The notes beneath the pieces are model-generated. The model was not told the origin of the DNA. It did not search any database and saw only the letters and a list, made by a program, of their open reading frames with translations. 28,693 bases of DNA from Verrucomicrobia bacterium UBA6015 (lineage in GTDB: Bacteria > Verrucomicrobiota > Kiritimatiellia > UBA8416). This document shows positions 1-8,600 of the stretch, one piece after another (position 1 is the first letter of the stretch; each line of letters starts with the position of its first letter). The DNA lies in NCBI GenBank assembly GCA_002428045.1, contig DIZZ01000252.1, positions 1 through 28,693 on the forward strand. Reading direction: 5' to 3'. The position numbers were made by a program, and so were the translations under genes.

Positions 1-57
1 ATCGAGAAGCTGCTGGCTCAGATCCCGGCCGATGAGAAACTCTACGGGAAGAAATAG
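1..57 (+). CDS. C-terminal tail of an upstream gene (partial, unidentified)
   Basis: The first 18 codons are open and end in TAG at 55-57; the tail is charged (it ends in LYGKK). Too little is present for a family call. Its position directly before a DUF58 gene makes a MoxR-family AAA+ ATPase the likeliest identity, because MoxR usually precedes DUF58/VWA genes, but no MoxR motif is inside the window. An 80-base gap with a tandem repeat separates it from the next start. Confidence 0.6.
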   Translation: MEKLLAQIPADEKLYGKK

Positions 58-65
58 AGGGGAAC

Positions 66-110
66 GGACCGATTGGACGGATCGGTCCGATCAGACCGAT
101 CGGACGGATC
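66..110 (+). repeat. Five tandem 9-nt GGWCSGATC units in an intergenic gap
   Basis: Five consecutive 9-base units read GGACCGATT, GGACGGATC, GGTCCGATC, AGACCGATC and GGACGGATC. Units 2-4 can fold: GATCGGTC at 80-87 pairs perfectly with GACCGATC at 94-101 around a 6-base loop. The repeat occupies most of the gap between the upstream stop and the DUF58 start. The same unit occurs five times, on the same strand, at 10178-10222. No U-tract follows, so I do not call it a terminator. Confidence 0.85.
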
Positions 111-137
111 GTTCACCTGACACGGGGCACTTTGCTT

Positions 138-1067
138 ATGCCTGAATACCTACCAGAAACAAACTACTTGGTTCCTGAGCTGCTGCAGAAGCTGGGCGAT
201 CTTGAGTTGGTTGCCCGCGAAGTCGTTGAAGGGTTGCGGGTGGGCAGTCACCGCAGTCCGCTGCGGGGATTCAGCACGGAGTTCGCGCATCACCGCCAGT
301 ACGCGCCGGGCGACGCGATCCGCGACATCGACTGGCGTGTCTACGGCCGTACAGACCGCTACTACACCAAACTGTACGAGGCCGAGACCAACTTCGACTG
401 CCACCTCCTTGTGGACGCCAGTGCATCCATGACGTACGGTTCGGGCAAGGTCAATAAGCTCGAGGTTGCGAAATTCCTGGCGGCATCACTGGCGTATCTG
501 GTTCTCAAACAACGCGATTCTGTCGGTCTTTCCGTCTTTGACTCCGAGGTACGCGCCTATATGCCGCCGCGTTCCGCGACGGGGATCATTGTCCAGATCG
601 ACCGGCTTCTGCGTGAGATCAGGCCGACGCCGAAGACAACCATTGCCCGTCAGCTGCACGATATCGCCATCATGATAAAACGGCGGTCGTTTGTGATCCT
701 CATTTCCGACCTGTTTGCCGATGTGGATGATATCATGGCCGGCCTGGATCACCTGAGGTATGACGGACACAATGTGGTTGTTCTGCATACGCTCGATCCC
801 TACGAGATCGCGTTTCCTTTCAAGGGAACCTGGCGCTTTGAGGGTCTTGAAAACGAGGAGCCGCTCACCACGCAGCCGGAGCGGATTCGTGACGACTATC
901 TGGCAAGCTTTAATGAATACATAACGGCGCTACGCGCCGGCTGCATGGGGGCGAACATCGACTACAAGACCGTTGATACATCGCGGCCCCTGGACACCGT
1001 CCTGAATGAATTCTTTGCCGAACGCGCCATGACGCTTAATGGCGGATCCGTGGGGGCAAGGCGATGA
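138..1067 (+). CDS. DUF58 domain protein (MoxR-associated)
   Basis: This 309-residue protein is a typical full-length DUF58 protein, a cytoplasmic partner of MoxR AAA+ ATPases with a degenerate VWA fold. It carries the family signature: GSHRSPLRGFSTEF, then RQYAPGDAIRDIDWRVYGRT at about residues 54-73, then a strand ending in DASASM (about 93-98) that resembles a MIDAS DxSxS loop. A VWA-like C-terminal half follows (FVILISDLF). No signal peptide or membrane helix is visible. I chose ATG 138; a TTG two codons upstream at 132 is possible. GGGG at 124-127 is the only, weak, Shine-Dalgarno candidate. The stop overlaps the next start by 4 bases (ATGA), which indicates translational coupling. DUF58/MoxR pairs are linked to assembly or activation of VWA and envelope proteins in other bacteria; the target here is unknown. 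Confidence 0.95.
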   Translation: MPEYLPETNYLVPELLQKLGDLELVAREVVEGLRVGSHRSPLRGFSTEFAHHRQYAPGDAIRDIDWRVYGRTDRYYTKLYEAETNFDCHLLVDASASMTYGSGKVNKLEVAKFLAASLAYLVLKQRDSVGLSVFDSEVRAYMPPRSATGIIVQIDRLLREIRPTPKTTIARQLHDIAIMIKRRSFVILISDLFADVDDIMAGLDHLRYDGHNVVVLHTLDPYEIAFPFKGTWRFEGLENEEPLTTQPERIRDDYLASFNEYITALRAGCMGANIDYKTVDTSRPLDTVLNEFFAERAMTLNGGSVGARR

Positions 1068-3229
1068 GTTTTCTAAATCCACTGATTTTGCTTGGTGTGC
1101 TCGGCCTAGGGCTACCCATATTGGCTCACCTGCTGAATCGCTTCGAGGTAAAGCGTACGGACTGGGCGGCCATGCGGTTTCTTAACCGGAGCGTGCGTGT
1201 ACGTTCCCGTCAGATTAAGCTGAGGGATATCATTCTACTGATCATGCGCTGCCTGGCGCTGCTTCTGATCGTATTTGCACTGGCAAGGCCAGCGACAAGG
1301 AATTCTGAAGGTCTGCTTGCTTCGCTGGGTGAAAAGCGTGCCGCAGTGGTGATCGCCCTAGACGCGTCGTTCAGCATGCAGCACAAGGAAGGGGCATCGA
1401 CTCGGTTTGACAAGGCGATTGAAAAGGCCGGAACGATTGCAGAGGGGATTCGACCGGGCGATCCGGTGACGCTGGTTCTGCTCGGTGCGGAACATCGGGT
1501 TATCGTCCAGAATGCAGCCTTTGATCCTGATCATTTCGGAGAGGTGCTTGACTCACTGGAGGTGACGGACGAACCGCTGGATATAGACGGTCTCCCTCGC
1601 AAGCTAAAGGAGCTTGCCGCTGACTTGAAGGCCCCGCAGAAGGAAATTTATATCATCACGGATATGCAGGAGCAGGACTGGAAGCCTCGATCGGTCTGGC
1701 TCAATGCGTCTTTCAAGGATCTGGCAGCGCAAGCATCCGTCTTTGTTATCCCGGTCGGGAATGGGTCCGAGAACCTGGCGATAACGGGCCTGGAGCTGGT
1801 TTCCGGCGTGCTGCGCAAGGGCACATCCGCGCGTTATCGCGCGACCGTACGAAACAACGGCGCTTCGGTTGTGCAGCAGGTCCGGGTAAGCGGCCTCATC
1901 AATAACATCAGCGTCGATGTTAAAGTCATCCCGTCGATTGCGCCGGGCACCTCTGAATCGGTATCGCTGTTCATCCCTTTCCGTGATGCGGGTCCCGTGA
2001 GGATCACTGCCGAACTGGGTGAGGACGCGCTTGTTGCGGATAACGCGCGCCGCGCAGTTGCCGTGATCCGGGACAAGGTGGCGGTCCTTTGTGTTGAAGG
2101 GTCCTCGGAAGGAGCTGACGGCTCCGGAGGATTGCTGGCCGCCGCGCTGCGCGCCAGGGGCAACAGCACTGGACAGGAAGATCTCGAGGTGCAGTCAGTT
2201 TCATGGGTTAATCTTCCAGGCCAGGAGCTGGAGCATTTTGATGTGGTTATTCTTGCCAATGTTCCAGATATCACCGCCGAGCAAGCGGGCTTGCTGGAGG
2301 GTTATGTCCGGGAAGGCAAAGGCTTGATATGGTTTGCTGGCGATCTGGTCAAGGCCAATGTCTGGAACCAGCGATCGACACGCGCGGGTACCCCTCTGCT
2401 TCCTGCGGTGATCGAGGAGGCGATGCGGTCGAGTGACGCGATGGGGGTAGGGCGTCCGCTCGATCCATCGATGACCGACCATCCCGTTTGCCGTCCGCTG
2501 CATTCCCTGCCGAACGATTTGCTAAGCGAAACACGTTTTCACAAACTGATGCGGGTTAAGCCCTTGGCGACCAGTGCAAAAGTGCTTACGCTGGCCGGCA
2601 GCGATTCCGCAGTGCTTCTTGAGCACTCACTGGGTCGCGGGCACGTGTTCATGTTCACAACCTCTGCGGGCACGGCGTGGAACAATATGGCGGTAACCCC
2701 CGTGTTCCCTATGCTTCTTCAGCAGATGGTGACCTATCTGACGGCGCGTGAGTTCGAGATGCCTCGCATGGTTGGCGATTCGCTCTCGCTGTCCTACATG
2801 GATCAGCCGGACACGACGGATGCGGTCTTTGATGCTCCGTCCGGAGATACGATGACGGTTCCCGTGCGCGAATATCGGGGACAGCATGTTGCACTTCTCG
2901 ATAATGCCCGTGAAGCAGGCTTTTATCTGGCGCGTGTCAACCTGCAGGCGGCGGGAATGCCGATCGCCGTCAATGTCGACACGCGGGAGTCGAATGTTAA
3001 AAGCATTGCGCCGCAGGAAGCAGAGGACAGCCTGAAGGGCACAGGCGTCCTGATCGCAAGCTCGGCGGAGGAACTTGTTGCGGGTACAGAAGCAGCGAGG
3101 AAGGCCCGGTCGCTGTGGCGTATGTTCCTGATCGCCGGGCTGGCGTTTCTGGTCATCGAGGGGCTTCTGGCGGAGATTCTGTTCAGGCGGGCGTCAACGG
3201 GTGGAGGAACCACGAATGGACTCGAATAG
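1064..3229 (+). CDS. BatA-type membrane VWA protein
   Basis: The 721-residue protein begins with the BatA N-terminal module: FLNPLILLGVLGLGLPILAHL, the first membrane helix at about 4-23, followed by a second helix at about 56-76. A VWA domain comes next with an intact MIDAS: DASFS at 100-104 and the later Asp in IITDMQ (D200). The middle (about 230-690) has beta-rich regions and a stretch resembling the glutamine-amidotransferase-like fold often fused to these proteins (LIWFAGDL, HVFMFTTS). A last helix near 694-714 anchors the C-terminus. The likely layout is a membrane protein with the VWA domain exposed on one face, binding partners through a metal ion. Its start overlaps the DUF58 stop, and GGGGGCAAGG lies just upstream. 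BatA-like proteins commonly work with MoxR and DUF58; the substrate is unknown. Confidence 0.92.
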   Translation: MSFLNPLILLGVLGLGLPILAHLLNRFEVKRTDWAAMRFLNRSVRVRSRQIKLRDIILLIMRCLALLLIVFALARPATRNSEGLLASLGEKRAAVVIALDASFSMQHKEGASTRFDKAIEKAGTIAEGIRPGDPVTLVLLGAEHRVIVQNAAFDPDHFGEVLDSLEVTDEPLDIDGLPRKLKELAADLKAPQKEIYIITDMQEQDWKPRSVWLNASFKDLAAQASVFVIPVGNGSENLAITGLELVSGVLRKGTSARYRATVRNNGASVVQQVRVSGLINNISVDVKVIPSIAPGTSESVSLFIPFRDAGPVRITAELGEDALVADNARRAVAVIRDKVAVLCVEGSSEGADGSGGLLAAALRARGNSTGQEDLEVQSVSWVNLPGQELEHFDVVILANVPDITAEQAGLLEGYVREGKGLIWFAGDLVKANVWNQRSTRAGTPLLPAVIEEAMRSSDAMGVGRPLDPSMTDHPVCRPLHSLPNDLLSETRFHKLMRVKPLATSAKVLTLAGSDSAVLLEHSLGRGHVFMFTTSAGTAWNNMAVTPVFPMLLQQMVTYLTAREFEMPRMVGDSLSLSYMDQPDTTDAVFDAPSGDTMTVPVREYRGQHVALLDNAREAGFYLARVNLQAAGMPIAVNVDTRESNVKSIAPQEAEDSLKGTGVLIASSAEELVAGTEAARKARSLWRMFLIAGLAFLVIEGLLAEILFRRASTGGGTTNGLE

Positions 3230-3264
3230 ACACGCATTAAGATCCGCGTTGCGGGAGATCACGT

Positions 3265-5652
3265 ATGTTTAATTGGGTTGCAAATCTTACCGGGATCAAG
3301 GAGCTGATGTGGGGGCAGCTGGTGCCGCTGGCACTTTTGCTTGGCGCCATTATGGCAGTGGTGGTCCTGACGGCTTTGCTTTACGGGCGGCAGCGCGGGT
3401 TACCCGGGAGGATCCGTATCGGGCTTGCCGTGGCGCGGCTGATTGTCCTGCTGCTGGTCGTGATTGCGCTCTTCGAGCCAATGGCGGCGATTGAGAAGAC
3501 TCGCAAAATCAAGCGGCGGCTTCCAGTGCTGATTGATGTGTCGGAGAGTATGTCGATCAAGGACCAGCGCAAGCGCCCCGAGGATGTTGCTGATGCGGCG
3601 GTTGTGCTTGGCCTGCTTGAGCCCTCCGGAACTGGCGATGTGCAGAAGGCATCCATGGCGCTCGGCACCAGGGAGCGCGAGGCTATCGCGGCGGCCTCCC
3701 GGCTGGATCTGGCAGGAAGCCTGCTTTCGAAATCGGCACGACCGGTTTTCGACGCGTTGAGTCAGGACCTTGATATTGGCTACTACGTCTTCGGGACCAC
3801 GCTGCGCATGCTTGGCGAAGGCGACCATCTTGCCACCAATGCACTATCGGGACTACTGGCCGAAGAAACCGGAACGTCCATTGCGGACTCGCTGGAAGCG
3901 GTGGTGGAATCCGGTCGTGGAGTTCCGCTGGCTGGCATTGTCCTTCTGACGGACGGGTTGGAAACCTCTTCCCAGCGTACCGAGTCCGTTCTGCGCAACC
4001 TCGGTGTCAAGGGCATACCGGTCTATGCGGTGCCCATGGGGCTGGCCGATCCTGACGACGTATCGATTCGGAATATTGTCATGCAGGAAGTCGCGTTTTC
4101 AGGTGACAAGGTTCCCGTGCGCGTGCAAGTCCGCTCAAAGGGATACGAGAAGCGAGCGGCGGTCCTGTCGGTACGCCTGAATGGACGCAGCGTGGCGACC
4201 CGCAGTATCCGGCTTGCCGGCGGTCTTCAGTTCGAGGACATGTTCTTTAATGTCGACCAGCACGAGAAGGGCGCGACTAAGGTCGAGATCGAAATCGAGC
4301 CTTTTGCCGATGAGGCAACCGCGGCAAACAATCGGCTGGAGCGCAGCGTCAGCGTGGTAAACGAGAAGATCAATGTGCTCTGCATAGAGGGCAGTGCCCG
4401 CTGGGAGTACCGGTACCTGATGGCCATGCTGAAACGGGACCCGAGGATCAATGTCACCTTTATTGCCACCCGTTCCGGTCCTGAGATAGCGCGCAATTCA
4501 TCGGAATATATAGCGCGATTTCCGGAACGGCGCGAGGACGCTTTTAAGTACGATCTGGTTATTCTTGGCGATGTGGACTCGGCGTTCTTCTCCGGCGATG
4601 AATTTCTCCGGTTGGAAGAACTTGTGCGGGATCGTGGAGGATCGCTCCTGATGCTCTGTGGGGCACGCTTTGCCCCGTCCAGCTATTCAGGGACGCCCGT
4701 GGAGAAGATGCTGCCCGTCACATTCGAGCCCGATGCTGAATGGAAGGATGTTGACGATTCTGTATATCCCGTCCTGACCCCTGAAGGAAGAAGCAGTCTC
4801 GTCATGACCCTTGAGGCGGATCAGGAAGAGAACGACAGTGTATGGAGTCGCGTTGCGCCTCTGGAATGGGTGCCACCGCTGCTGGAAACCCGATCTGGGG
4901 CGACCGTCCTGGCAACCCTTTCCGATTCGAGTTCCCGTGTTGACAAGTATCCGCTCGTGGCATGGCAGCGTTACGGGACGGGAAAGTGCATGCTTATCGC
5001 GACTGACCGCATGTGGCTGCTCCGCTTCAAAAGCGGCGACAAGTATCACTGGCGGGTCTGGTCTCAGTATATCCAGTTCCTTACCCTTTCACGCCTGATG
5101 GGTGAGCATAAGCGTATTCGCCTGGAAAAGGACCGTGCGATCTATCCTGTGGATGGACACGTCCAGCTTTATGCGCATCTGCTGGACGACCGGTATGAGC
5201 CTATCATGCAGTCTGGCTTCGATGTCCTGGTGGTTCCGCTGGATGTTCCCGGTGCACAGCCTCAACGCGTTGCGCTGCGGCCCGATGCGGGGAATCCCGG
5301 TCTTTACGAGGGGTATTTCTCGCCCACCCAGCCTGGACGTTATCGCGTGGAAGCAAACGCAGGGGATAGCGATTTGGCGAATACGACCGAATTTCAGGTT
5401 TCCAATGTTGAGCCCGAGATGGCGCACACGGAGATGCAGATTGATAGCCTGCGCCGGGTGGCGGATATGTCGGGAGGGAAATGCCTTGGCATGCAGGAGC
5501 TTGGAGAGCTTGCGTCCCTGCTGGATCTTGAACGATATGAAGAGACCTACAGGTCAGAGGTGCCGCTTTGGGACAATGGATGGATCCTGGTGCTGCTGAT
5601 CGCGCTGATGGGATCCGAATGGATTTTCAGGAGGAGGTACGACCTGCCATGA
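3265..5652 (+). CDS. Second membrane VWA protein with glutamine-amidotransferase-like domain
   Basis: The protein has 795 residues. Two N-terminal membrane helices lie at about 18-40 and 52-72. A VWA domain follows with DVSES at 91-95, a downstream Thr in ETGTS (about T204) and LLTDG at 227-231, so the MIDAS looks complete. The central region (VNVLCIEGSARWEYRYLMAML-like start near 370, then DLVILGDVDSAFF and SLLMLCGARF) matches the class I glutamine-amidotransferase-like fold found in planctomycete and verrucomicrobial VWA proteins, without an evident catalytic triad. A beta-sandwich region precedes a C-terminal helix (WILVLLIALMGSEWIF). The start is supported by GGGAG at 3253-3257. The stop overlaps the next ATG as ATGA. 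It is probably a partner of the preceding BatA-like protein in one membrane complex. Confidence 0.9.
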   Translation: MFNWVANLTGIKELMWGQLVPLALLLGAIMAVVVLTALLYGRQRGLPGRIRIGLAVARLIVLLLVVIALFEPMAAIEKTRKIKRRLPVLIDVSESMSIKDQRKRPEDVADAAVVLGLLEPSGTGDVQKASMALGTREREAIAAASRLDLAGSLLSKSARPVFDALSQDLDIGYYVFGTTLRMLGEGDHLATNALSGLLAEETGTSIADSLEAVVESGRGVPLAGIVLLTDGLETSSQRTESVLRNLGVKGIPVYAVPMGLADPDDVSIRNIVMQEVAFSGDKVPVRVQVRSKGYEKRAAVLSVRLNGRSVATRSIRLAGGLQFEDMFFNVDQHEKGATKVEIEIEPFADEATAANNRLERSVSVVNEKINVLCIEGSARWEYRYLMAMLKRDPRINVTFIATRSGPEIARNSSEYIARFPERREDAFKYDLVILGDVDSAFFSGDEFLRLEELVRDRGGSLLMLCGARFAPSSYSGTPVEKMLPVTFEPDAEWKDVDDSVYPVLTPEGRSSLVMTLEADQEENDSVWSRVAPLEWVPPLLETRSGATVLATLSDSSSRVDKYPLVAWQRYGTGKCMLIATDRMWLLRFKSGDKYHWRVWSQYIQFLTLSRLMGEHKRIRLEKDRAIYPVDGHVQLYAHLLDDRYEPIMQSGFDVLVVPLDVPGAQPQRVALRPDAGNPGLYEGYFSPTQPGRYRVEANAGDSDLANTTEFQVSNVEPEMAHTEMQIDSLRRVADMSGGKCLGMQELGELASLLDLERYEETYRSEVPLWDNGWILVLLIALMGSEWIFRRRYDLP

Positions 5653-8600
5653 AGCTGCACTCACGTATACGAGCGGTTTGGCGGCGCGAGCAGTTTCTGC
5701 GCTTCACTGAAGGGCTCCTTGTTTTGCTCCGCTGGGGGGTGTTGCTGTTCGTTGTGGGCGGGCTTATTGACTGGCTGGCCAGCAAGTGGTTGGCCACGAT
5801 TCCTGCCGCAGGACGGGCGCTGATCCTTCTTGCCGTGCTGGGTATCGCTGTCTACAAAGCATGGAAGGCCGGATGGAAACACCTTCGTCCGTTTGATGCC
5901 ACGCGCACAGCGCTCCAGATCGAAGCCCACCACGGCGGAATGAAAAGCCTGCTGGTGACAGCCCTGCAGCTCAGTGATGCGGCTCGGCGCCATGGTACAT
6001 CGGACGCGCTATGTAATTTGACCTGCCAGAAGGCTGAAGCGGCGGCGGGAGGAATCAAGCCAGAAGACACTGTACGTTATCAGGCGCTGCGACGCCCGGC
6101 GGCTATAGCGCTGACAGCGGCCCTGCTACTGGGGGGGATCGCCGTTACCAACGGCCCCTTGCTCAGGGCTGGTATCTTGCGTATTTTTACGCCATGGCTG
6201 GCCGTAAACTATCCAACGCGCACCCGACTGGATCTGCTGACGGCTGATATGGTCGTGCAGGAAGGCAAGTCTGTCCGTATCGCCGCGCGCGTCTCCGGGG
6301 TTGTGCCGCGTAAAGCAGCTATTCATCTGCGTACCGGGAAGAGTCGTCCGCGCGTGCGCAAGCTGTCCATCTTAAACGGTCAGTGTGAGTATGAGATTGA
6401 AACCGCGTTCCGCGGCTTTGAGTATCGTGTCACGGCCGGGGATGCCCGCAGTCCGTGGCACGCGGTGGACGTTATCAACGCACCCTATATCGAGAAGGCT
6501 GAAGTGACGCTTGCCTATCCAGACTATACGGGGCGGGCCACGGAAACCGTGGAGGCACTGACGATGACCGTTCCGGAGACCACCCGCCTCCATTGGAAAT
6601 TGCTGCTCGACCGACCGGTTAGCGGGGCGACTCTGAATCTGGCGGGGGACGAACCTCAGCCGCTGGAAATCAGCGGCGATGGACGCACGGTTACGGGTGC
6701 GCGTCTTGCCGCGGGGTCCATGGCGTATAGCTTTTCGTGGGTGGAGCGTGATCACGGATTCCAGTTTGCCAGCCCGAACCACTACCTTCAGGTTTCGCCA
6801 GACCAGCCTCCGCGCGTTGAGTTGACCTCACCCGCTGGCAATATTGTCGCGACGATCGGGAGAAAAGTTGAACTGGCTTTCCGTGGGCGCGATGATCATG
6901 GTGTAGTGAAATCCGTGGTGGCGTATCGCGTCGATAAGACGGAAGAGGAAAAAATCTTATTTAACCCCGCAAAGCCTATCGACGGGGTGGAACAGGTGAT
7001 CGACTGGGACTATCGCGCGGTGCTTACGAATCTGGTGGTGGGGCAGGCCGTCAGCTTAGCCGTTGAGCTAGCTGACGCTTATCCGGGAGAAAACGGACCG
7101 CATCGCGCCCGCTCGGAAACCCGGCGCATCCAATTCATGACGATGGAGGACTATCTCGCTCAGGTAGAGAAGCAGCAGAAGCGCCTGCTGTCGCAGCTTC
7201 GGAGCATTTATAGGGAAGAGCGTGAGGTGTATGAGACGGTGATGCGGCTGGACAGGTCTGACCCGATTTTTATTCAGACGTGCCAGCTCGAAGCCGTCCG
7301 TCAGGATCTGATGCGGGAGAGAATCAAGAAGCTGGCCGCGAGCATGGACGAATTGACACAAGACCTGGCGGCGAACAGTATCACGAACTTGGCGCTGACG
7401 GCATCGCTTGATCAACTGCGGTCCGATCTTCTGGTGATATCAGATCAGCATGTTTCTGAAGCGGCGGCCGCGATGCGGGCGCTGGCCAGCGATTCGGCCA
7501 GGAAAGGCGCCGACACGGCCCACGCTCACGCAGCCCAGAGGGTCAACAGCTCCGCCCGCGAACTTGGACTGCTTGTGCTCCATCTCGGGTTTGAGGATGC
7601 CGCCGATGTGATGGGTCGGGAAATGCACGCCGCCGCGCAGACGCAGGCGGCATTGCGCCTGAGGACGATTATGCCGGGTTCCAAGTTGCAAGAACTGGTA
7701 GAGGCCCAGGAAAACCTCGGGCAATGGCTTACCCGCCTTTTCGCCGCCAGCCCTAAAGGGAAAGAGAGCCGCATAGAGGACGCGCTGATTGAATTTACAC
7801 TCACCCGTATCGTCAAGCAACTGGTCAACGGAGGCGTTGCCCTGCAGCTTCAGAAAGCAGCCACGCTGATCGGCGAGGATAAGTCGTCCGATGCGGCGCG
7901 AATCCAGTCTGACGTGGTGGCAGCCCTGCTTCAGGCTGAATTCCGTTTGCGGGTCGGGTCGGAACGTGAGGCGCTTGCCAAGGCGATGGCGCTCTTCGTT
8001 TCGCAGGAGGACGCCCAGAAGACGCTGAGATTGGAGATCAAAGCGCTGGACGAAAAGTCGTTCAAGAAGCGGCGCAAGGAGATGGCGGCGGCCCAGGCGG
8101 CCCTGCACCGGAATTTACAGTTGCTCTTGATGCCAGCGATTCCCGCTCCCCGTACGCGTCTTTTTGACGATACGATCCCGTCAGCGCCGCGTGTTCACGA
8201 CCTGCTTGCCAATGCCGATGACGCCTTAACGAGGGCGGTGTCGGGCATCGAGAAAGAGGATCTGGTCGCTGCAGAGAAGGCGCAGTTGAATGCAGAGGAG
8301 TCATTCGCCGCATTGGCTGTCATGGTCAGGAAACGAATCGCAGCAATGACCCAGGCGGTGCGGATTGAGCGTCTGACGTACGGCGCCAAGGAGACGGATG
8401 AACGGTTGGGCCGAATTGCAGAGCGCCAGCTCAGTCTGCTGGAAAAGACAGAGGATGCTGCCGCCGACGGATCGAAGTCTGATTATCTGGCGGACCAGGA
8501 GTCGGCGGTTGTCGCCGCGTTAGATGAGCTTTCGCTGGAAATCGCGGACAGGGTCAGTCAGGCCGGCACCCCGTCAGAGGAATCGCCTTCCCTTCCGATC

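Noticed and set aside
66..110. CRISPR array or transcription terminator at the first repeat
   Set aside because: Units are 9 bases and contiguous with no spacers, and the hairpin has no U-tract after it.
7440..8108. 222-codon minus-strand open frame
   Set aside because: Same situation: the antisense of the giant protein gene, with no recognisable motif or ribosome binding site.
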